From Betaproteobacteria bacterium (GTDB lineage: Bacteria; Pseudomonadota; Gammaproteobacteria; Burkholderiales; Rhodocyclaceae), in the NCBI GenBank assembly GCA_009779355.1, contig WREK01000008.1:1-33091 (forward strand): 33,091 nucleotides of DNA, read 5' to 3'. This document shows positions 26,291 to 33,091 of this stretch, piece by piece; position 1 is the stretch's first letter, and each line of letters starts with the position of its first letter. The notes beneath the pieces are model-generated. The model did not search any database. It saw nothing but the letters and a program-made list of their open reading frames with translations, and was not told the DNA's origin. The position numbers and the translations under genes were made by a program.

Positions 26291-27360
26291 TCGTCGAACC
26301 TCCGCAGGGCCAATCCGCACGCCACCATCAGCGAAGGCGCGTCAGTCAGCAGTTTTCTGGTATCTAACTTCGTTGGCGTCGACATGGCCGCGAAGGGATT
26401 GGCGATGCAGGTCACAACCTGGGTGCGTTTTCTGACGGCATCCACCAGTCCGGGAATGGCCGCGCATCCCCCGGCCAGCACGAGATAATCGACCTCGTTG
26501 AACTGCGTGGAAGTGAAGAAGAACTGCAAGGCGCGCGAAACTTCGAGCACTAGTTTTTCCATGAATGGCCGGAGCACGGAGTCTTCGTAATCACTCTGCA
26601 GGCTGTTCGAACGTTTAGCCGCTTCAGCTTCGTCCAAACTCAGACCGTATTGACGGGAAATATCCTTGGTTAGTTGCTCTCCGCCAAATGTCTGTTCTCG
26701 CGAATAGATTTTCTGTCCATCGCGTATGACGACAAAATTCGTCACCGCTGCGCCAATATCCACCAACCCCACCAGCTTGCCAGAAGCCGCTTTCGGCAAT
26801 TGCCGAACCACCAGTTCGAAAGCGGCTTCGAGTGCCAGGGATTCGACATCGACCACCACGACTTTCAGCCCGCAGCCTTCCGCCACGCTGACCCGGTCTT
26901 CGATCTGTTCCTTGCGCGAAGCCGCAACAAGCACTTCCACCTCGTCGGGGGAACTTGCCGGGCCAATGACCTGGAAATCGAGATTGACTTCATCAAGCGC
27001 AAACGGAATGATCTGCGCGACCTCGGTCTCGACCTGTATTTCCATCTCCAATTCACGCAGGCTGGCTGGCAGGATGATCTTTTTAGCGAACACCGCCGAA
27101 GCCGGCATGGCAATGGCGACACTCCTGGTTCCTGAGCCGAAACGCCGTAGCGCACGCTGCAAACCGTCGGACACGGCATTGACGTTGGCAATATTGCCGT
27201 CCACCACGGCCTCACCCGAAAGAGGCTCGATCACATAGCGCTCCACACGTAGCGCCCCCCGATCGCCTGGCGCCAATTCCAGCAATTTGATCGACGAAGT
27301 CGATATATCGAGACCGCCGAGCTGACGCGATTTTGAACCAAAAAAAGAAATGTCAGCCAC
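26287..27360 (-). CDS. pilM: PilM, actin-like cytoplasmic type IV pilus protein (GTG start)
   Basis: 357 residues, with an FtsA/actin-like ATPase fold: LGGLDISTSSIKLLEL (phosphate 1), VGLVDIGAAVTNFVVI (phosphate 2) and DYLVLAGGCAAIPGL (adenosine motif). PilM sits on the cytoplasmic face and binds the PilN N-terminus. The start codon is GTG at 27360, with AAGGAT eight bases upstream. It is the first gene of pilMNOPQ and is divergent from mrcA across 292 bases that must hold both promoters. Confidence 0.96.
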   Translation of the reverse strand: MADISFFGSKSRQLGGLDISTSSIKLLELAPGDRGALRVERYVIEPLSGEAVVDGNIANVNAVSDGLQRALRRFGSGTRSVAIAMPASAVFAKKIILPASLRELEMEIQVETEVAQIIPFALDEVNLDFQVIGPASSPDEVEVLVAASRKEQIEDRVSVAEGCGLKVVVVDVESLALEAAFELVVRQLPKAASGKLVGLVDIGAAVTNFVVIRDGQKIYSREQTFGGEQLTKDISRQYGLSLDEAEAAKRSNSLQSDYEDSVLRPFMEKLVLEVSRALQFFFTSTQFNEVDYLVLAGGCAAIPGLVDAVRKRTQVVTCIANPFAAMSTPTKLDTRKLLTDAPSLMVACGLALRRFDE

Positions 27361-27616
27361 GCGAAAAATCCTTTCTTTTCATTATGTTAAGAAGTAGCCT
27401 AAACAAAAGACGGCCTTTCGATACAAACGCCCACTCTAGGCGGGCTCTCAGTGGCATCGCAAGGAACTTTCCACGTCAACGCCTCCATTAAGTGACAATA
27501 AACATTCCAATGTGACATTGTTCACGATGCATAGCAGAAACCTTGGGCAAAGCTTCGTACTGTCCTTTTCCAGTAACGGCATCAATTCCTGCGGATAAAC
27601 CCCTCCCTTGCCCATA

Positions 27617-27622
27617 TATAAT
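27617..27622 (+). promoter_or_regulatory. Consensus -10 element upstream of mrcA
   Basis: A perfect TATAAT, 30 bases before the mrcA ATG. No good -35 is seen at 16-18 bp upstream, so the promoter may need an activator, or the match may be chance. Confidence 0.45.
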
Positions 27623-27652
27623 GTGGGCTGTTTAATTTCACACGGACACACT

Positions 27653-30007
27653 ATGCGCTGGCTCCTGTATCCGTTCGCCGCGTTATTGGCCCTGGCGGTA
27701 ATAGGATTGGCCACGTTGACCGTCATCTGCCTGCTGGCCTGGCCCAATCTGCCTTCCCTTGAAGCCTTAACCGACTACCGGCCCCGCGTCCCCATGCGCG
27801 TCTACACCGCTGATGGCCATCTCATCAGTGAATTCGGCGAAGAACGGCGAACGGTGGTCAAAATCCAGAACGTTCCTGCCCATCTCAAGCAGGCGTTGCT
27901 TGCAGCAGAAGATCAAAACTTCTATGAGCACATGGGCATTGATTTCGTCAGCTTCACACGCGCGTTCATCAACAACCTGCAGTCCAATTCGCGCGGCCAG
28001 GGTGGCTCGACCATCACCATGCAGGTAGCACGCAATTTCTTTCTGACGCGAGAAAGATCCTATAACCGCAAACTTTATGAAATCCTGCTTGCGCTCAAGA
28101 TCGAGCACAATCTCAACAAGGATCAGATCCTGGAGCTGTACATCAACCAGGTATTTCTCGGGCAGCGTGCCTACGGTTTTTCGGCCGCTGCCAAAATTTA
28201 CTTTGGCAAGCCGCTCGATAAGCTCACCCTGGCTGAAACTGCCATGCTCGCCGGGCTGCCGCAGGCACCCTCGATTGCCAACCCAATTACCAACCTCACG
28301 CAGGCGCAAAATCGGCAACGCTATGTCCTGCGGCGCATGCTCGAAGCCGGATTCATCAACGAAACCCAATATAAACAAGCCCTGGACGAACCCGTGCGTA
28401 TCGTTTCTGGCGGAGCCGCACGAGATGCCGGCACCGTCAGAACTTCGGTGCACGCTGAATACGTAGCCGAAATCGCGCGCCAGATCGCCGTCGAACAATT
28501 CGGCGAACAGGCCACCTATCAAAGCGGCCTCAAAATCATCACCACCATCACACGCGCCGAACAGGAAGCCGCCTATGAAGCCCTCCGCAAAGGGGTCTTG
28601 GATTATGGCCACCGTCATGGTTACCACGGACCGGAAAAAGTGCTTTCCCTACAGCCCGGCGCACCAAACACGGAAGCGCTGGACAGAGAAATCACCAAGG
28701 CGCGTGACTTTGGCGACTTGCTCGCCGCCGTAGTGCTTACCGCCACCCCGAAAGAAGTTACCGTCTACCGCAACGGCCAGACCATCTCCATCAGCGGCGA
28801 GGGGCTACGCTTCGCCGCCCCCCTGCTGAACGAAAAATCCGCACAAGCCCGCCGGGTGCTCCGTGGCGCATTGGTACGTATCCGCAAAACCGGCCAGGGA
28901 TGGGAAATCACCCAGTTACCGGAAGTCGAAGCCGCCTTGCTTTCCATCGACTCGAGAACTGGCGCGGTGCGTGCCCTGGTCGGAGGGTTCGACTACAACC
29001 GCAGAAAATTCAACAACGTCACCCAAGCCGAACGCCAGCCGGGTTCCAGTTTCAAACCCTTCATCTACTCCGCCAGCCTGGAAAAAGGCTACGCGCCGGG
29101 TACGCTCATCGCGGACGAGCCCCTGTTTTATCCGGCAGGCAGTATCTCCATGCATGAATGGACACCGCGCAATTACGACGACAAATTCAGCGGCGCCATC
29201 ACCTTGCGGGACGCCCTCGCGCACTCGAAGAACATCCCGGCCATTCGCGTACTCGAAAACATCACTCCAGGCTACGCACAACAATACATTAGCCGCTTCG
29301 GCTTCGACGCCTCCCACCATCCGCCCTACTTGACAATGGCCCTGGGCGCAGGAGCTGTCACGCCGTGGGAAATGGCGACCGCCTACGCCGTATTCGCCAA
29401 TGGCGGTTATCGCGTCAACCCCTACGTCATCAAGGAAATCCGGGACAGCAACGACAAGCCGATTGCCCGCCCCACCCCATTGGTGGCTGGCAAAAACGCC
29501 CAAAGAGTAATCGACGCACGCAACGCCTGGGTGATGACTTCCCTGCTCCAGGATGTTGTGCGCAAGGGCACGGCAGCCCGTGCCCGCAGCCTCAACCGCA
29601 ACGACCTTGCCGGCAAGACTGGAACCACCAACGATTTCGTCGATGCCTGGTTCTGTGGCTACAACCCCGAAATCGTCGCCGTCTCCTGGATTGGCTTTTC
29701 CATTCCGCGCAATCTCGGCAAAGGCGAAACCGGCGGGGCCGCAGCGCTGCCGATCTGGATCGACTACATGCACACCGCGCTGGCCGGCAAGCCGGAAGCC
29801 TCCCTGCCCCGTCCGTCGGGCCTTGCTTACGCCAAAGTGCACGACGGTCGCCGCGAAGACGTCTACTACGCCGAAAACCAGCCTCCGGCGTTGCGCATTC
29901 CGCCCAAAGAAGAAGAGCCTCTCGACTGGTTCCGTTCCCTGTTCGGCATCCCCTCACCCTCCTCTGATCGCCCCGCCCCGGTCGAAGACAGGCTTTTTCT
30001 TCCCTGA
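27653..30007 (+). CDS. mrcA: Penicillin-binding protein 1A, bifunctional glycosyltransferase/transpeptidase
   Basis: 784 residues. One N-terminal membrane span (about 5-29). GT51 glycosyltransferase with [14 protein letters not shown] (catalytic Glu), [18 protein letters not shown] and [23 protein letters not shown]; an OB-like insert at about 310-430; and a transpeptidase with GSSFKPF (S465, K468), HSKN and GKTGTT (K655). It polymerises and cross-links peptidoglycan in the periplasm. The ATG at 27653 gives a normal short cytoplasmic tail. The pilM-mrcA divergent arrangement is widespread in proteobacteria. Its 3' end overlaps pyrF by 54 bases on the opposite strand. Confidence 0.97.
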   Translation: MRWLLYPFAALLALAVIGLATLTVICLLAWPNLPSLEALTDYRPRVPMRVYTADGHLISEFGEERRTVVKIQNVPAHLKQALLAAEDQNFYEHMGIDFVSFTRAFINNLQSNSRGQGGSTITMQVARNFFLTRERSYNRKLYEILLALKIEHNLNKDQILELYINQVFLGQRAYGFSAAAKIYFGKPLDKLTLAETAMLAGLPQAPSIANPITNLTQAQNRQRYVLRRMLEAGFINETQYKQALDEPVRIVSGGAARDAGTVRTSVHAEYVAEIARQIAVEQFGEQATYQSGLKIITTITRAEQEAAYEALRKGVLDYGHRHGYHGPEKVLSLQPGAPNTEALDREITKARDFGDLLAAVVLTATPKEVTVYRNGQTISISGEGLRFAAPLLNEKSAQARRVLRGALVRIRKTGQGWEITQLPEVEAALLSIDSRTGAVRALVGGFDYNRRKFNNVTQAERQPGSSFKPFIYSASLEKGYAPGTLIADEPLFYPAGSISMHEWTPRNYDDKFSGAITLRDALAHSKNIPAIRVLENITPGYAQQYISRFGFDASHHPPYLTMALGAGAVTPWEMATAYAVFANGGYRVNPYVIKEIRDSNDKPIARPTPLVAGKNAQRVIDARNAWVMTSLLQDVVRKGTAARARSLNRNDLAGKTGTTNDFVDAWFCGYNPEIVAVSWIGFSIPRNLGKGETGGAAALPIWIDYMHTALAGKPEASLPRPSGLAYAKVHDGRREDVYYAENQPPALRIPPKEEEPLDWFRSLFGIPSPSSDRPAPVEDRLFLP

Positions 30008-30859
30008 GCACGAGCGATATGCGCGGCAGGCATTGATTGCGGCGCAGGTATCGGAGGCTGCCTGACGCGCGGCGGCGGCGAAATCCCCGTTCCAGCGCTT
30101 ATCCTCGCCTTCGCCCGCGTAAAGAATGGCGCGCGACGAATTGAGCATCAGCCCCAAACCGTCCTTCGTCTGTCCGGCAGACACCGTGGCGGCAATGTCT
30201 CCACCCTGCGCGCCGATACCCGGCACGAGCAATGGCATATCCCCCACCAGTGAACGTACGCGCGCCAATTCGTCCGGGAACGTCGCCCCCACTACCAGCG
30301 CGCAATTTCCGTTCGCGTTCCAGGAACCGGAAACGAGCCGGGCAACACGTTCATAAAGTTTTTCTCCGTCACCGAGATCGAGATTCTGCAAATCGGCGCC
30401 ACCGGAGTTCGACGTGCGGCAGAGCAGGATCACCCCCTTGCCCTCCCAGGCCAGATAGGGCTCCACGGAATCCCGCCCCATGTAGGGATTCACCGTAACT
30501 GCGTCCGCCTGGTAACGTCCGAAGGCTTCTTCCGCGTAACGGCCCGCTGTACTGCCGATATCTCCGCGCTTCGCGTCCAGGATTACCGGAATGCCCGGAT
30601 GCTGCACGTGGATGTATTCGATCAGGGCTTCAAGCTGAGCCTCGGCGCGGCAAGCTGCGAAATAGGCAATCTGCGGCTTGAACGCGCAAACCAGGTCGGC
30701 AGTAGCATCCACAATGCTGCGGCAAAACTCGAAAACAGCCTGTGGCTTGTCCGCCAGCAATGGCGGCAACCGGGACGGATCAGGATCGAGTCCCACACAA
30801 AGCAGGCTATCGCATTCCCGCCAGACAGCCCGCAGAGCGTTCATGAAATCCACGGCCAT
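29954..30859 (-). CDS. pyrF: Orotidine 5'-phosphate decarboxylase (type 2)
   Basis: 301 residues. [22 protein letters not shown], and the catalytic [10 protein letters not shown] (D95, K97, D100), then [16 protein letters not shown] and [11 protein letters not shown]: the longer type 2 PyrF. It makes UMP from OMP. The start at 30859 ([12 protein letters not shown]) keeps the F-M-x-x-L start seen in relatives; an internal ATG at 30844 is possible. It begins two bases after the ubiA stop. The last ~22 residues ([22 protein letters not shown] region) extend beyond the usual end and are encoded antisense to the end of mrcA. Confidence 0.94.
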   Translation of the reverse strand: MAVDFMNALRAVWRECDSLLCVGLDPDPSRLPPLLADKPQAVFEFCRSIVDATADLVCAFKPQIAYFAACRAEAQLEALIEYIHVQHPGIPVILDAKRGDIGSTAGRYAEEAFGRYQADAVTVNPYMGRDSVEPYLAWEGKGVILLCRTSNSGGADLQNLDLGDGEKLYERVARLVSGSWNANGNCALVVGATFPDELARVRSLVGDMPLLVPGIGAQGGDIAATVSAGQTKDGLGLMLNSSRAILYAGEGEDKRWNGDFAAAARQAASDTCAAINACRAYRSCSGKKKPVFDRGGAIRGG

Positions 30860-30861
30860 GC

Positions 30862-31743
30862 TCAGGCACGCACAAAATAATCCAGCGCAATCCCGCCGAA
30901 AACCGACGCACCTACCCAGTTGTTGCAAATGAAAGCCTGCCAGCAGGCTGCGCGCTGCCGCGTGCGGATGAGCAGGAAAACACGCCCCACTACCAGCGCG
31001 GCCACCCCTATTCCGGCAAGGAACACCCAACCCAGCCCGAACGACAGCCCCACCACGGCAATGAGGGACAAAGAGATCGCATGGCACAGCATCACCACGA
31101 TCACTTCATAACGGCCAAACGTGATGGCTGAAGTACGGATGCGCCCCAATTTGATGTCATCGTTACGATCCACCATCGCATACGCCGTATCGTAAGAAAT
31201 CGTCCAGAAGAAACTCGCCGCCACCAGCAGCCAGGACATCGGCGGCACTGTATTCTGTACGGCAGCAAAAGCCATCGGAATACCGAAACCAAACGCCACG
31301 CCCAGATAGGCTTGCGGTATGGGGAAAAACCGCTTCGTGAAGGGATAACTCATCGCCAGGAATAGCGCCACCAACGCCAGCAGGAAAACGAGGAAGTTCC
31401 TGAGCGGCACGATCAATAGAAACGAAAGGAGCAACAGCCCCACCCCGAACCATAACGCTTCGCGCACGCTGAGAGCCCCCGTCACGAGAGGACGATCCCG
31501 CGTACGTTCTACATACCCGTCGAAATTTCGATCCGCGTAGTCGTTGACGACGCATCCGGCTGAGTGCATCAAAAAGCTGCCGAACGCAAAAACAAACACC
31601 TGGTACAGGGAGGGCGAGCCTTCCGCAGCAATCCACAGCCCCCACATTGTCGGCCAGAGCAATAACATCGTGCCTACCTGTTTACCAAGCGAATCAACGC
31701 GAATCAAATGAGCGTAATGCGGCAGGCGGGCGACAATATTCAT
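30862..31743 (-). CDS. ubiA: 4-hydroxybenzoate polyprenyltransferase
   Basis: 293 residues, about eight to nine membrane spans. First Asp-rich motif NDYADRNFD (67-75) and second motif around [10 protein letters not shown], which bind the Mg-prenyl diphosphate. UbiA attaches the polyprenyl tail to 4-hydroxybenzoate in ubiquinone synthesis in the inner membrane. The start at 31743 has GGA seven bases upstream; the frame is open 24 codons further, but that part is not membrane-like. No ubiC is adjacent. It is co-transcribed with pyrF, and is divergent from the rquA-like gene, which acts on the finished quinone. Confidence 0.96.
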   Translation of the reverse strand: MNIVARLPHYAHLIRVDSLGKQVGTMLLLWPTMWGLWIAAEGSPSLYQVFVFAFGSFLMHSAGCVVNDYADRNFDGYVERTRDRPLVTGALSVREALWFGVGLLLLSFLLIVPLRNFLVFLLALVALFLAMSYPFTKRFFPIPQAYLGVAFGFGIPMAFAAVQNTVPPMSWLLVAASFFWTISYDTAYAMVDRNDDIKLGRIRTSAITFGRYEVIVVMLCHAISLSLIAVVGLSFGLGWVFLAGIGVAALVVGRVFLLIRTRQRAACWQAFICNNWVGASVFGGIALDYFVRA

Positions 31744-32241
31744 GGAGTGTCCATTGCAGTGGCGTGAAAGTGATATTTTACCGCAGGAACCCATTTTTTT
31801 AAGTGCGTCGGGCAAAAATCTTACGCTTACAACAACATAATATATGTATTTATAATATTTGCCCTACGGATGCAACCCACCTGTCAAACAGGGTGCGCGG
31901 TCATTTTTATGCTAAAATAATATTCTGATCCGTATAAAGCCCTCTTTTCACAAAAATTTAAACTCTATAGCAAAGATCATTGCATTGCCGTAGCGGTGCT
32001 CTTATACTCCGCCCCTCATGACAAATTGGAACAATGGGCAATGAAAGTATCATTTTTCAGATTACTGAGGAATGCCATGCTTTCAACTTATCGGCCTTTG
32101 TACAGCCCGCCTTCATCCTTGTGTTGCTTACTCGGTGAAAAGGATATTGTAACTTTATTCATACCGTTACCGGTTTTATTCATTTCGGTTCATGAATATT
32201 TTTATTAAATTACCTTTCCACTTTCAACTTGGACATTGGTT
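31744..32241. other. AT-rich intergenic region between ubiA and rquA
   Basis: 498 bases without a convincing gene, visibly richer in A and T than the rest of the window. It holds a TATAAT at 31851-31856, an extended -10 type TGCTAAAAT at 31910-31918, and a bulged CACC/GGGTG hairpin near 31879-31896. A 55-codon frame at 32041-32208 lacks a ribosome binding site and family signs. Promoters for ubiA (minus) and rquA (plus) must be in here. Confidence 0.6.
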
Positions 32242-32985
32242 ATGGCACAGAACAACACTTTAACGACAGTTGATTCGACGGTTGATTCGGCTGTTAATCC
32301 GTATTACGAAAACCTTCCCGCGTACATGACCGACGTGTACGGATGGGCATACGTCGATCCGAAGAAAGTATTTTTTTTGGATCATAATTGGGTTGTTCGT
32401 ATCTTGTTGTTTTTCAACGATCAGCGATTGATACATGCCTACCTGGACGAGGTCAGGGAGGGAATGCGTATCTGGCAAGTGGCGCATGTTTACGGAGACT
32501 TGGTTAAACGTGTCGCCGAAAAGGTTGGGTCGCAAGGCATATTTCATTTGACCGACATAACGCTGGTACAGACCGAGCACGCAAAGCGTAAATTAGCCGA
32601 TAAACCGTGGTGTAAAGTAATCCATAGCGATGCCGCCAATTTTACAGGTGAAAAAAATATCGACTATGACATAATATGTAGTTTCTTCCTTTTACATGAA
32701 GTCCCTGAAAATAAAAAGCATCAGATCGTCGACCATATGCTGGCAAAATTGCCTAAGGGAGGGAAGGCCGTTTTTATCGATTATTCCAATCCGACCAAAT
32801 GGCATCCGATTCGTTATATTCTGAGAATCGTCAATCATTTACTTGAGCCGTTTGCCCATACATTATGGAAAAACGAAATCAGCCACTACGCAAGTAAAGC
32901 CGAACAATTTATCTGGAAGAAAAAAATACTTTTTGGTGGCGTTTATCAATGCGTAATCGTCACACACAAGGGATGGTCTGAATAA
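32242..32985 (+). CDS. rquA: Rhodoquinone biosynthesis enzyme RquA (SAM-dependent methyltransferase fold)
   Basis: 247 residues. Blocks characteristic of RquA: YGWAYVDPKKVFFLDHNWVV near 33-52, IWQVAHVYGDLVKRV (77-91), SFFLLHEVPENKK, and VFIDYSNPTKWHPIRYI followed by LLEPFAHTLWKNEI. RquA converts ubiquinone to rhodoquinone, replacing a methoxy group by an amino group, with SAM reported as the amino donor. The usual glycine-rich SAM motif is replaced by VAHVYGD (80-86), as expected of RquA and unlike UbiE. Base and codon use are much more AT-rich than neighbours, pointing to transfer. The ATG at 32242 is preferred over a TTG at 32236. Being next to ubiA is suggestive, though the genes are divergent. 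Identification is from remembered family patterns. Confidence 0.85.
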   Translation: MAQNNTLTTVDSTVDSAVNPYYENLPAYMTDVYGWAYVDPKKVFFLDHNWVVRILLFFNDQRLIHAYLDEVREGMRIWQVAHVYGDLVKRVAEKVGSQGIFHLTDITLVQTEHAKRKLADKPWCKVIHSDAANFTGEKNIDYDIICSFFLLHEVPENKKHQIVDHMLAKLPKGGKAVFIDYSNPTKWHPIRYILRIVNHLLEPFAHTLWKNEISHYASKAEQFIWKKKILFGGVYQCVIVTHKGWSE

Positions 32986-33090
32986 GTCGAGCGGTAAGTG
33001 TGCGCTGCGGATCGGGATGGGATGCAAGGCGCAAACCACAGCCATAGCCGTCGCTATGGCGAGGATTTGCAACGCCGCAGACCGCCCGAC
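32986..33090. repeat. Large imperfect palindrome directly after rquA
   Basis: Outer arms GTCGAGCGGT (32986-32995) and ACCGCCCGAC (33081-33090) match 9 of 10. Next come CTGCGG (33005) with CCGCAG (33075), GCAAACC (33031) with GGATTTGC (33063-33070), and a perfect inner stem GCCATAGC / GCTATGGC (33041-33048 and 33053-33060). It begins immediately after the rquA stop. It could be a terminator-like structure or a dispersed palindromic (MITE/REP-like) element. The right end is cut close to the window edge. Confidence 0.7.
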
Positions 33091-33091
33091 T

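Noticed and set aside
28916-29842. 308-codon minus-strand frame inside mrcA
   Set aside because: Opposite the transpeptidase motifs, which are clearly coding on the plus strand.
32041-32208. 55-codon frame (MKVSFFRLLRNAML start) before rquA
   Set aside because: No ribosome binding site, no family resemblance, and AT-rich sequence where short frames arise by chance.

Overview
The window reads as chromosomal DNA from a betaproteobacterium, possibly Rhodocyclales or a relative. The evidence is the moderately GC-rich sequence, the pilMNOPQ-aroK-aroB-dgt block with mrcA divergent from pilM, dapA-bamC, a ptsH-ptsI pair, and the large DUF3683/FAD/Fe-S fusion protein. No rRNA or tRNA gene was seen. 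The genus cannot be fixed from this sequence alone.

Layout. (1) 1-3982, minus strand: the front of a type III-A (Csm) CRISPR interference operon, read as cas10 (HD part, then palm part), csm2, csm3, and the first codons of csm4, which runs off the left edge. cas10 is broken in a 7-base homopolymer, so the HD nuclease domain and the GGDD cyclase are separate reading frames. No CRISPR array, cas1/cas2, cas6 or csm6 is present here. (2) 3983-4272: spacer with a hairpin resembling IS200/IS605 ends and a small tandem repeat. (3) 4273-8136: a 1287-residue FAD-linked oxidase/ferredoxin/CCG-domain fusion. (4) 8195-8799: a mazEF toxin-antitoxin module with a perfect 22-bp palindrome over its promoter. 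(5) 8858-15248, mostly minus strand: bamC, dapA, a deoxynucleoside kinase, a PAS plus degenerate EAL protein, rhlE and a small lipoprotein. Between dapA and the kinase lies a probable sigma-54-driven small RNA on the plus strand, with an IHF-like site and an intrinsic terminator. (6) 15419-19029, plus strand: an orphan solute-binding protein, strong terminators, then ptsH-ptsI. (7) 19185-27360, minus strand: dgt, aroB, aroK, and the type IV pilus operon pilMNOPQ. A single CRISPR-repeat-like sequence sits between aroB and dgt. (8) 27653-31743: mrcA (plus) converging on ubiA-pyrF (minus), with a 54-bp coding overlap. (9) 31744-33091: an AT-rich stretch carrying a gene that matches rquA, the rhodoquinone biosynthesis enzyme, followed by a large imperfect palindrome.

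How the parts fit. Cas10-Csm2-Csm3-Csm4 form the crRNA-guided type III complex, which cleaves RNA (Csm3) and makes cyclic oligoadenylate (Cas10 palm). ubiA starts ubiquinone synthesis and RquA converts ubiquinone to rhodoquinone, which suggests fumarate-type anaerobic respiration. PilMNOPQ build the inner-membrane alignment complex and outer-membrane secretin of type IV pili. The most rewarding points for follow-up are the split cas10, the sigma-54/IHF small RNA, the solitary CRISPR repeat, the transferred-looking rquA, and the EAL protein that has lost catalytic residues.
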